Shown here piece after piece: positions 33,683 to 41,152 of a stretch of 42,167 bases of DNA (position 1 is the first letter of the stretch; each line of letters starts with the position of its first letter). This DNA comes from Armatimonadota bacterium (GTDB lineage Bacteria > Armatimonadota > Hebobacteria > CAIYQO01): NCBI GenBank assembly GCA_020060775.1, contig JAGUZN010000335.1:1-42167 (forward strand), in the 5' to 3' direction. A program made the translations under genes and the position numbers. The notes under the pieces were generated by a model. It did no database searches. It was not told the DNA's origin and was given only the letters and a program-made list of their open reading frames with translations.

Positions 33683-34006
33683 ATGAGACGACATCTGTTA
33701 CTTGCCACAATGGCAGTTGTCTGCTTCGGGCTGGGGCTGCTCGCCGGCTTCATCACGTTGTCCCGCGTAGAGGCGCAGGATACGCGCGCGACTCAGCAAC
33801 CGTATGCGACGCCGGGATTAGGAACACCGGCCACACCTTACGGGTCGTATGTGATCTTGCCACGCTGGCAAATCATTGCCGTTCCCGCACCACAGCAGCA
33901 GGCGCCGCTCGTACTACTGCTCGATTCGGAGACGGGCACCTCGTTCGTGCTGCGTTCCGATCCTAATGCCCCGGGCCAGTACCGGTGGGTGCGCCTGTCG
34001 TTGTGA
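33683..34006 (+). CDS. Small secreted or membrane-anchored protein
   Basis: A 107-residue protein beginning M-R-R-H-L-L-L-A-T-M-A-V-V-C-F-G-L-G-L-L-A-G-F, a hydrophobic segment that may be a signal peptide or an anchor. The rest is a short mature part with a Gln/Thr/Pro-rich linker and a small beta-rich end (Y-V-I-L-P-R-W-Q-I-I-A-V, L-V-L-L-L-D-S-E-T-G-T-S-F-V-L-R, P-G-Q-Y-R-W-V-R-L-S-L). The end resembles a short beta-hairpin repeat but I recognise no family. GGGGA sits next to ATG 33683 with AGGTG a little further upstream. Confidence 0.55.
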   Translation: MRRHLLLATMAVVCFGLGLLAGFITLSRVEAQDTRATQQPYATPGLGTPATPYGSYVILPRWQIIAVPAPQQQAPLVLLLDSETGTSFVLRSDPNAPGQYRWVRLSL

Positions 34007-34031
34007 ACCTGACTTCGACCACAATCGGTGA

Positions 34032-34691
34032 TTAATCGAGCAGTCCGCGCGAGTGCAGCAGGTCGCGCAACGCGTGCATGTCGTTGATCAGCGTCTGCCG
34101 CAGATCCTGCCGGTGCAACGCCGCGGCGGGGTGGTAGAGCGGCACGAACAGGATGCCATGCCGCTCGAACGACTGTCCGTGCACCTTGCTGATCTGCAAA
34201 TGCGGATCCACCAGCATTTCCAGCGCAAAGCGCCCCAGCGGGCAGACCACCTTCGGCTGGATGACCTGGATTTGCGCGCGCAGCCAGGGGCTGCATGCCT
34301 CCACCTCCTGCGCGGACGGATTGCGGTTCTCCGGGGGGCGGCAGCGATTCACGTTGGCGATGAACACATCAGCGCGCGCCAGCCCAATATCGGCGAGCAT
34401 GCTGTCGAGAAACTTCCCCGATGGACCGACAAAGGGGCGGCCGGTTTTGTCTTCCATCGCGCCGGGGGCTTCGCCGACGAACATGATGGCGGCCTGCGCA
34501 TTACCTTCGCCGGGCACGGCCTGGCGACGGCTCAAGGCGAGTCCGCAATTGCGGCACACCCGAATCTTCTCCGCGAGCAATGCCAGCGCCTCATCAGCCT
34601 TTAATGCGCGCCCTTCCTCGGCAAACAGATCGGGCAATTCACGCCGGGCGAATCCGGCATACAGGCCATCCTGTTCGTCTTCTGCCGTCAT
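34032..34691 (-). CDS. Family 4 uracil-DNA glycosylase
   Basis: A 219-residue family 4 (UdgA-type) uracil-DNA glycosylase with an iron-sulfur cluster, which excises uracil from DNA. Visible motifs are F-V-G-E-A-P-G-A-M-E-D-K-T-G-R-P-F-V-G-P-S-G (71-92), N-V-N-R-C-R-P-P-E-N-R (113-123) and Y-H187-P-A-A near the end. Likely 4Fe-4S ligands are Cys46, Cys49, Cys133 and Cys150. The start at 34691 overlaps the stop of the upstream alpha/beta hydrolase by 4 bp (ATGA), so the two genes are translationally coupled, although no functional link is obvious. It is a housekeeping repair gene, common in thermophiles and high-GC bacteria. Confidence 0.93.
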   Translation of the reverse strand: MTAEDEQDGLYAGFARRELPDLFAEEGRALKADEALALLAEKIRVCRNCGLALSRRQAVPGEGNAQAAIMFVGEAPGAMEDKTGRPFVGPSGKFLDSMLADIGLARADVFIANVNRCRPPENRNPSAQEVEACSPWLRAQIQVIQPKVVCPLGRFALEMLVDPHLQISKVHGQSFERHGILFVPLYHPAAALHRQDLRQTLINDMHALRDLLHSRGLLD

Positions 34692-35356
34692 GCGGCCATC
34701 CCTCGTCGATGCGTCAGGTACTGCGTAAACCATTCGGCGGCGACCTGGGCGACTTCCTCCAGCGCGCCCGGCTCCTCAAATAAATGCGTCGCCCCGGGAA
34801 TGGTGACCAACCGCTTCGGCGCGGTGAGGAAGTCGTAGGCGGTGCGATTGAGTCCGATCACTTCCAGATCATGCCCGCCGATGATGAGCAGGGTGGGGGA
34901 CTGTACGTTGGGCAGGGCGTCGAGAGCCAGATCCGGACGTCCACCGCGCGAGACCACGGCTTTGATCGTGTCGCCACCGAGTGTCGCCGCCGCATATAGC
35001 GCCGCTGCCGACCCGGTGCTCGCGCCGAAATAGCCGAGGGGGAGGTCAGCGGCCTCCGGGCGCCGCATCAGCCAGCGGGTGGCATCGACCAGACGTTCGG
35101 ACAACAACCGGATATTGAAGCGCGTTTCGTAAACGGCATCTTCCTCCTCGGTCAGCAGATCGAAGAGAAAGGTGCCGATGCGGTGACTGCGCAGTACATC
35201 GGCGACATACGTGTTGCGCGGGCTCAACCGGCTGCTGCCGCTGCCATGCGCAAACACCACGATGCCGCGCGCGCCATCCGGCACGCCCAGGCTGCCCGGC
35301 AATGTCACCGGACCCAGCGTCATGTCGACGGGTATGACCTGTGATTCAGCACTCAC
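34688..35356 (-). CDS. Alpha/beta hydrolase (dienelactone hydrolase-like)
   Basis: A 222-residue alpha/beta hydrolase fold protein. F-A-H-G-S-G-S-S (oxyanion loop), nucleophile Ser113 in F-G-A-S-T-G-S-A, the acid Asp in I-I-G-G-H-D, and the His in G-A-T-H-L-F-E-E-P-G give a full catalytic triad, arranged as in dienelactone-hydrolase-like proteins. GTG 35356 has AGGAGG 8 bases upstream; the longer frame from 35416 starts with TTG and no site. It overlaps uracil-DNA glycosylase by 4 bp and follows the PRTase/PRPP synthetase gene by 25 bp, so three genes share a transcript. The substrate is unknown. Confidence 0.85.
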   Translation of the reverse strand: MSAESQVIPVDMTLGPVTLPGSLGVPDGARGIVVFAHGSGSSRLSPRNTYVADVLRSHRIGTFLFDLLTEEEDAVYETRFNIRLLSERLVDATRWLMRRPEAADLPLGYFGASTGSAAALYAAATLGGDTIKAVVSRGGRPDLALDALPNVQSPTLLIIGGHDLEVIGLNRTAYDFLTAPKRLVTIPGATHLFEEPGALEEVAQVAAEWFTQYLTHRRGMAA

Positions 35357-35381
35357 GATGAGAACCTCCTGTACCTTTTGG

Positions 35382-36899
35382 CTATGCGGCGCGCGCTGTT
35401 CGCAATTCCTGAGCAATAAGCGGCTGCACCGATATCACGACAATGCGATCATCGGACATCCGGCAGGCCTGTGGGACGCTGTCGGTGCAGTAAATCCGCG
35501 TCACGCCGTGTTCCCATAGCTGCTGCCAGCGCTCGCCGGTGAACAGTCCGTGGGTGACCATGATGCGTATCTCTTCAGCGCCGGCCTGACGCAACTCTCG
35601 GCAGCAGGCCAGCAAAGTGCCGCCGGTGTCCAGCATATCGTCCACAATCACCGCGCGCGGCTGCGGCGTGCCCTGCAACGCTGACGACACGCCCTGCGGC
35701 GTGCGCACCTTCACACAATGGATGAGCGGAGTATCGATGCCGGCCGCATGGCGTACGGCCTCACTGCGTGCCAGCGCGCCTTCATCCGGCGCCACCACAC
35801 TCGCATCACGCCACCCATTATCCCTGATCACCTCGGCAAAAAGGGAAGCCGGAGACAGCGAGGTGACCCGCATGGGCATAAGCGTGCGCGCTTCCTCGCT
35901 ATGGATATCGATGGTGATCACCGCATCGATGCCGGACGCCTGAAAGATCTGCCCGAGCCAGGCGGCGGCCATGCTCTGCCCCGCGGCATCATCATCCTGG
36001 CGTGTGTACGCCAGGTACGGCAGCAGCGCCGTCACGCGCGCCGCGCCCTCCTTCTTCAACGTGTGACACACCAACAGCAGGGAGAGGAGGTGCTCGTCCG
36101 GCGGCATGTTGGCGCCGAGCAGCAGGCTCGGCAGACCGCGCACCGGCGTGCTGACCGACACGTATAATTCCCCATTGGGGAAGCGTTCGGTCGTGACTTC
36201 ACCGAGCGTGAGTGCGCCCGCGCGCGTCAAGGTATTTGCCAGGGGGCGGTAGGCAGGCTGGGCAAAGAGGAGAGGATCTTCGCGCAGCAGGGTGATCACT
36301 TCCTCATCGGTGACCTGGCGAAAATCGTCGTAGTACGCGCCAACCGCGCCGAGGAATATTTCCGGAATATCGACGGCCGCGACCTCCGCCCCCTCGGAAC
36401 GCAACAATGCCGCAGTCTCGGGCGGGATGATGGGCACGGCGATGACGACCTTGTTGGGGTGGCGCTGTTGCACATCAGCCAGCGCGGCCCGCATGGTCAG
36501 CCCGGTGGCAATGCCGTCGTCAACCAGGATGGCGGTCTTCCCTTCCAACGGGATTGGAGGTCTGCCGTGCAGATACCGCTGGCGTCTTCGCGCTGCTTCC
36601 TCGCGCTCCCGGGCGGCCGCACCCTCCAGCCACTGGGGATCGACGTGCGTGCGCTCAAACTCGTTGCAGATTAACTGGCCGCCTTCCGAGGTGGCGCAAA
36701 TGGCATACTCCGGATTGAACGGATGCCCGATCTTGCGCGGGATCACCAGGTCGAGGGGAAGGTGTAGTGCCTTGGCGATTTCTACACCGAGCACGACGCC
36801 GCCGCGCGGCAGCGCGAACACCACGCTGTCAGTATGGCGGTACGGCTCGAGCACCTGCGCAAGCTGCTGGCCGGCATCCCGCCGATCACGAAATCTCAT
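35382..36899 (-). CDS. Phosphoribosyltransferase fused to ribose-phosphate pyrophosphokinase
   Basis: A 505-residue two-domain protein. Residues 1 to about 210 are a type I phosphoribosyltransferase (V-F-A-L-P-R-G-G-V-V-L-G-V-E, and V-D-D-G-I-A-T-G-L-T 126-135 as the PRPP loop). Residues about 215-505 are a PRPP synthetase (R-F-P-N-G-E-L-Y-V 239-247, P-Y-L-A-Y-T-R-Q-D 294-302, D-I-H333, V-V-A-P-D-E-G-A-L-A-R, and V-D-D-M-L-D-T-G-G-T 419-428). The synthetase part has the usual length of about 290, so both domains look complete. A synthetase supplying PRPP to an attached phosphoribosyltransferase is the simplest reading; the base acceptor is unknown. The start has GAGG 5 bases upstream. The synthetase may also be a paralogue that does not make PRPP for housekeeping. 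Confidence 0.9.
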   Translation of the reverse strand: MRFRDRRDAGQQLAQVLEPYRHTDSVVFALPRGGVVLGVEIAKALHLPLDLVIPRKIGHPFNPEYAICATSEGGQLICNEFERTHVDPQWLEGAAAREREEAARRRQRYLHGRPPIPLEGKTAILVDDGIATGLTMRAALADVQQRHPNKVVIAVPIIPPETAALLRSEGAEVAAVDIPEIFLGAVGAYYDDFRQVTDEEVITLLREDPLLFAQPAYRPLANTLTRAGALTLGEVTTERFPNGELYVSVSTPVRGLPSLLLGANMPPDEHLLSLLLVCHTLKKEGAARVTALLPYLAYTRQDDDAAGQSMAAAWLGQIFQASGIDAVITIDIHSEEARTLMPMRVTSLSPASLFAEVIRDNGWRDASVVAPDEGALARSEAVRHAAGIDTPLIHCVKVRTPQGVSSALQGTPQPRAVIVDDMLDTGGTLLACCRELRQAGAEEIRIMVTHGLFTGERWQQLWEHGVTRIYCTDSVPQACRMSDDRIVVISVQPLIAQELRTARAA

Positions 36900-37003
36900 C
36901 TCAACCTCGCAGAAACACGCGAATCGCTCTTGTGCTCATTATCCACCGGCATCGGTGGAATGGAGGGTTACAAAATAGACGTGCGTGTGGCGAGGCTGCA
37001 CGG

Positions 37004-38050
37004 TTACGCGAGAATCTGCTTGCGCTGATACACCGCGACAAATGCTCGAATGATTTCAGGATCACAATGCGTACCGGCGATGCACTCCAATTCAGCGACG
37101 GCCTCCGCAACCGGCCAGGCGGTTTTATATGGGCGGTCATGAATGAGCGCATCGAAAATATCGACAACGGTGACGATGCGCGCCTCAATCGGGATCGCTT
37201 CGCCGGACGTGCCGTCGGGGTATCCGCTGCCGTCCCAGCGTTCGTGATGGCTGCGGGCAATCATTTCGCCGGTCTTGAGCACGGAGTAGCGACTGCCGGA
37301 AAGGATCGTGGCGCCGATCATCGTATGCGTCTTCATCTCCGCGAACTCTTCCGGGGTGAGGCGCGCCGGCTTCAGCAGGATGTTGTCATGGATGCCAATC
37401 TTGCCCACGTCGTGCAGCGGGGCGGCCTGCCGGATGATATCGATATGCTCTTCAGGCAATCCTAACTCGCGCGCAATCAGCGCGCAGTTGATCCCCACGC
37501 GCTGCGTATGCTCACCGGTATCGTCATCGCGATATTCCGCCGCACGCGCCAGGCGCTCCAGCGTCTCCAGCCGTGCCTCCTCCACTTCGTGGGTGCGGCT
37601 GAGCACCATCTCTTCCAACGTCTCCTTCTGGTAGAGCAGCATGCGGTGCAAAGAACGTGTTTCCAGCAGGTTCTGCACGCGAAGCATGACCTCCGTCATA
37701 TCGAACGGTTTGGTCAGGAAGTCTTTCGCCCCCATCGAGAGGGCGCGCTGTTTGGTCTCGGGATTCAAATCCGCGGTGAGAATGAGCACGGGTAGAAAAG
37801 TCCCCCGGGGTATGATCTGCTGGATCATCTCCAGAATCTCAAAGCCGCTCACAAACGGCATCATCAGGTCGAGCAGCACCAGGTCGGGTTGATAGCGCGC
37901 GAATAGATGCAGCACTTCACGCGCATCATTGGTGCTGTGGATCTGTTCGTACCCCGAGCGCTGCAGGATGCGCTCCAACAACAGGGTATTAGCCTCCTCA
38001 TCATCCACAATCAGTATGCGTGACTGATGTACGGGGTCGATATGCTTCAC
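37004..38050 (-). CDS. Response regulator with HD-GYP output domain
   Basis: A 348-residue protein with an N-terminal receiver (1-125; phospho-acceptor Asp61 in L-V-L-L-D-L-M-M-P, Lys114 in F-L-T-K-P-F), a coiled-coil linker (about 130-165) and an HD-GYP domain (165-348; H213-D214-V-G-K-I-G-I, H-H-E-R-W-D-G-S-G-Y-P 268-278). HD-GYP domains of this kind hydrolyse cyclic di-GMP to GMP. GTG 38050 has GGGAG upstream. The cognate sensor kinase is not in view. It lies near the large transglutaminase and the prepilin-like genes, so a link to surface structures is possible. A TATCAT/ATGATA palindrome (38079-38092) lies upstream. Confidence 0.92.
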   Translation of the reverse strand: MKHIDPVHQSRILIVDDEEANTLLLERILQRSGYEQIHSTNDAREVLHLFARYQPDLVLLDLMMPFVSGFEILEMIQQIIPRGTFLPVLILTADLNPETKQRALSMGAKDFLTKPFDMTEVMLRVQNLLETRSLHRMLLYQKETLEEMVLSRTHEVEEARLETLERLARAAEYRDDDTGEHTQRVGINCALIARELGLPEEHIDIIRQAAPLHDVGKIGIHDNILLKPARLTPEEFAEMKTHTMIGATILSGSRYSVLKTGEMIARSHHERWDGSGYPDGTSGEAIPIEARIVTVVDIFDALIHDRPYKTAWPVAEAVAELECIAGTHCDPEIIRAFVAVYQRKQILA

Positions 38051-38078
38051 AGGTGAACTCCCATGGCTTCTGGGCAAA

Positions 38079-38092
38079 TATCATCTATGATA
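38079..38092. promoter_or_regulatory. Palindrome upstream of the HD-GYP gene
   Basis: TATCAT-CT-ATGATA is a perfect 6-2-6 inverted repeat 28 bp before the GTG of the response regulator (minus strand). It could be an operator or lie over the -10 region. The next gene on that strand stops at 38227, leaving a 176-bp gap. Confidence 0.35.
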
Positions 38093-38226
38093 GCGCCTAA
38101 TGCGATCAGTTCACGCCGCCTTCTCGTGCAACGATGGGCGTTAAAGTCTCGACCTGTACAGTTTGGGACAATGTGAGTGTTGTTGATACTTCCCGTGCGA
38201 TTACGGATTGCAGAGACCACGGCCTG

Positions 38227-40620
38227 TTACCCCACCGCCTCCACGACAGGATTGTGCAGGTGCCGGCACTCGTGGCGCGCCGCCTCCCTGAGGTGGTGGA
38301 GGAGGGCAATCGCCGCACGCGCATCGGCATCGGTTGCCGGCCGCCCCCCGTAGGTCATCTGGATGTAGAGGGAAGTGAGGTCGTGGACGTGAGCGCCCAT
38401 GCACGGGGTCAGCGCCAGTAATGCCACGGCAAATTCGCTGGCCGTCAACCCGACCGGCTTCATCACCCCCCAGCGCCGCAGCCAGCGGTGCATGCGCTGA
38501 TAGGAGGAAGCCACGATGCGTTGCGCTTCCTGCGGCGTCAGTGGTCTGTCCGGCAGCGTCGGCGGCACATCCCGGCGCAGATAGAGGATGATGAGGACCA
38601 ACGCCAGCAACGCCAGCACCACGCCGCCCACCGTCAGCCGGAACAAGGGATCGTGTCGCAGGCGATCGGCGAAGGTGTCCAGCGCAGTGCGGAGGCGGGT
38701 GGCAATCGCGCCGAGGCTCCAGCCGCTCGCCGCATCGGGAGCGTCCAGGCGTGTGGCACCCGCGGTGGGGTCGAGGGTGTACCAGCCGTAATGCGGCAGG
38801 TACACTTCCACCCAGGCGTGGGCATGGTTCGCCAGCACATGGTACACCGCTTTGCCCGGTGCACCGCCAACCTCCTGACGTTCTCCCGTGGCAAAGCCGG
38901 AGACCATCCGCGCCGGGATGCCTGCACTGCGGCAGAGCATCACCATCGCCCCGCTGAAATGGACGCAAAACCCGGTCTTCCGCTGTAGAAATGCCACCGT
39001 AGGGTCGATATCTTTCGGCGTCGGCGCCGGCTTCAGCGTGTAGCGGTATTCGCGCGCGAGGTAGGCCGACAACTGTTGCACGCGTTCCAGCGCATTCAGC
39101 TTGCGCTGACGCTCCTGCAGGATGGAGGATGCCAACTGCCAGATGCGATGCGCATCCTGCGTGGCAGATGACTGCGGGGAGTGCGCCCAGTAGGCCGCAG
39201 CATCGAAAGGTCGACCAGCTTCCTGCGCCTGGCGATACTGGGCCATGCGCGTGCGCAGGGTGGGGGAGATCGACGGGGAATGCGTCTCGCCCGGCAACTG
39301 CAGATACCAGGCCAGTTCTTCCGGTGTGAGCTGTGGATTCTGCTGCAGGCGGAAATCCCGTGGCTGCGGTTTGACCAGTGAAACGACCGCATAGGTAAGT
39401 GAACGTGTCGCCTCCAGTGACACCGCCAGATTGCCGTCCCGCCGCACCAGCGCATCGTGCATGGCTCCGTGTTGCGGTTGTATAAGCACCGGTTGAAATG
39501 CAGCATACACCGGCGCATCAGCTTCCGGCGCCAGCGCGCGCAGGTCGAAGGTCTGATTGATGAAATAGGCATCGTCCTCCGCAGTGATCAGGCCTTCGTC
39601 GATGCCCGCCCGGATGCCCGGATCACTCCATTTAGCTTCCCGGGGATCCAGGGTGAGGATGCCGGTCGATGAATTGGGATACAGTCGCACAGCCGTCGAC
39701 GGCTTCATGCTCCAGCGTCCATTGGTGTAGGTGCCATAGGTGGCGCCGCGCCAGAGGAGTGAGGAGGCGCCGGGACGGTCGTCCACGGTCACCGTCATCA
39801 CCAGTCGCCGCCCCGATTCCCATCCGCCCGCGCGCAGGTCGATCGTCTCTTCCAGCCGCACCCCCGGCCGCGCGAGGAAATCGGGCAGTTTGATGTTCAT
39901 ATTGTTCACCGACTGCATCCGTGAAGCCAGCGAATACATATTGAATGACTGCAACCGCATCCCGAGCCACCAGGCCACCGCGAAGAGGACAATGCACACC
40001 GGGATGACCCACTCGAGAATCCGGCGCTGCAGGCGCACGGGAGGATGAATAGTGAGCCAGCCCTGGGTGAAATGCAGGCTGACCAGGTACAGCGAGGTCG
40101 CCAGCAGCAACAACAGGTGCAGATAAATCTGTGGAGTGACCCCTCGCCATTGGCCTACCACCACTGTCACCAGCATCATCGTGAAGCCCGGCAGCGGCGA
40201 CTGGCTGAGGTCGCGCGCGCTCACCAGCACGAACGCGCGTCCTGCTGAGAGCAGCACCAGCACGTGCAGCAGGGTGAAGGCCGCCGGCATGATGCGGCTG
40301 CTCAACAGCGCAACGAGCGATCCTGACCAATCCTGCTGCAGTCCCGGGTCGCCGCGGATGATGACCCACGTGATAACGACCAGCGGAATGGTGACCAGAA
40401 TGTTCAGCGTGAGGCGGTTGACCTGGAGTTGGCGGAAAAAGATGCTCGCCGGCAGACCGAGCAGAATGAGCCCCAGCGCCGTCAGGTAGACCGCCGGCGG
40501 TAGCAACCCCAATTGGTGGGCGGCCATCACCGGCGCCAGCAAGTTGACGCCTGCCAGTGCATACGGCAGCACGGCCTCCCGCCACGTGATCGGTCGCTCC
40601 TGCAGGATGGATGTCGTCAC
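38227..40620 (-). CDS. TgpA-like transglutaminase membrane protein
   Basis: A 797-residue membrane protein. The N-terminal ~220 residues hold about six hydrophobic spans, followed by an extracytoplasmic part with the papain-like transglutaminase core: G-F-C552-V-H-F-S-G-A-M, S-A-G-I-P-A-R-M-V-S-G-F, H601-A-W-V-E-V-Y and L-D-P-T-A-G give the Cys-His-Asp triad. A further span and a short helical C-terminal (DUF4129-like) domain follow. TgpA-type proteins occur in operons with MoxR ATPase and DUF58 proteins, none of which are in view here. The GTG at 40620 lies 6 bases after a TATAAT, with no ribosome site, so the mRNA may be leaderless; a longer frame from 40665 would read through that -10. Confidence 0.88.
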   Translation of the reverse strand: MTTSILQERPITWREAVLPYALAGVNLLAPVMAAHQLGLLPPAVYLTALGLILLGLPASIFFRQLQVNRLTLNILVTIPLVVITWVIIRGDPGLQQDWSGSLVALLSSRIMPAAFTLLHVLVLLSAGRAFVLVSARDLSQSPLPGFTMMLVTVVVGQWRGVTPQIYLHLLLLLATSLYLVSLHFTQGWLTIHPPVRLQRRILEWVIPVCIVLFAVAWWLGMRLQSFNMYSLASRMQSVNNMNIKLPDFLARPGVRLEETIDLRAGGWESGRRLVMTVTVDDRPGASSLLWRGATYGTYTNGRWSMKPSTAVRLYPNSSTGILTLDPREAKWSDPGIRAGIDEGLITAEDDAYFINQTFDLRALAPEADAPVYAAFQPVLIQPQHGAMHDALVRRDGNLAVSLEATRSLTYAVVSLVKPQPRDFRLQQNPQLTPEELAWYLQLPGETHSPSISPTLRTRMAQYRQAQEAGRPFDAAAYWAHSPQSSATQDAHRIWQLASSILQERQRKLNALERVQQLSAYLAREYRYTLKPAPTPKDIDPTVAFLQRKTGFCVHFSGAMVMLCRSAGIPARMVSGFATGERQEVGGAPGKAVYHVLANHAHAWVEVYLPHYGWYTLDPTAGATRLDAPDAASGWSLGAIATRLRTALDTFADRLRHDPLFRLTVGGVVLALLALVLIILYLRRDVPPTLPDRPLTPQEAQRIVASSYQRMHRWLRRWGVMKPVGLTASEFAVALLALTPCMGAHVHDLTSLYIQMTYGGRPATDADARAAIALLHHLREAARHECRHLHNPVVEAVG

Positions 40621-40626
40621 ATCTCT

Positions 40627-40632
40627 ATTATA
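40627..40632 (-). promoter_or_regulatory. -10 element for a leaderless transglutaminase transcript
   Basis: On the minus strand TATAAT lies at 40632-40627 and is followed by 6 bases and then GTG 40618-40620. A start about 7 bases after the -10 places the first base at or near the start codon. The -35 is weak (TGTGAA with a 16-base spacer). Confidence 0.6.
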
Positions 40633-40717
40633 CGCTTGCCGGCACGGTTTCACACCGCATGCCATGAGAAATTAACGCTTGCTGATGCGTCAACACATCC
40701 AATTATTCCGGTGAAGT

Positions 40718-40798
40718 ACCCCCACCAACATGGGGGTTTACGCTCGATTATAACAAAACGTTAAAGTTCTCATAACCCTGCCTTAAACAGGCGATGAG
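40718..40798 (+). promoter_or_regulatory. Two stem-loops upstream of the small membrane peptide
   Basis: ACCCCC (40718-40723) pairs with GGGGGT (40732-40737) over an 8-base loop. Further on CTCAT (40769-40773) pairs with ATGAG (40794-40798) and an inner CCTG (40777-40780) with CAGG (40788-40791), separated by small internal loops. Together with the following 60 bases they form the leader before ATG 40863. I do not recognise a riboswitch family. The gap between divergent genes (40621-40862) holds no other gene. Confidence 0.45.
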
Positions 40799-40862
40799 TA
40801 AACTCTGAGTGGGAACGGAATATCCCTGGTAGCAATCACCGGCCCATACCGGGAGGAGAGCG

Positions 40863-41045
40863 ATGGATCGAACAGGATTGGATTTCATATTTTTGCTGCT
40901 CTCATGCGTGATTGCCTGCGCCTGCCTCATGGGTTCTTTCCTCACCACCTATACATCTCGGCTTCGGCGTATCCCATCCCCGATTATCGTTCACCGCATC
41001 ACGCCAACCCATCCCAGCGCCTTTCATCCCGGGCATCGCTCATAA
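40863..41045 (+). CDS. Small membrane peptide
   Basis: A 60-residue frame beginning M-D-R-T-G-L-D-F-I-F-L-L-L-S-C-V-I-A-C-A-C-L-M-G-S-F-L-T, with a hydrophobic segment and a hydrophilic, Pro/His/Arg-rich tail. A strong GGAGGAGA lies 6-8 bases before the ATG, which supports translation. It ends 107 bp before the prepilin-like gene. It may be a small membrane protein or a leader peptide; I recognise no family. Confidence 0.45.
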   Translation: MDRTGLDFIFLLLSCVIACACLMGSFLTTYTSRLRRIPSPIIVHRITPTHPSAFHPGHRS

Positions 41046-41152
41046 CGTACGGAAGCTATCTTGCGCCCGGACATCATGCCGCTGCGGACTCGCGCGTCGA
41101 GTACCGTCACGGCTGGCCGGATCTGCGCACGTGTCGCGAAAGGAGGATGGCG

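Noticed and set aside
40741..40862. c-di-GMP class I riboswitch
   Set aside because: The conserved GCAAA-type and GGUAGG-type blocks are not present; only generic stems are visible.
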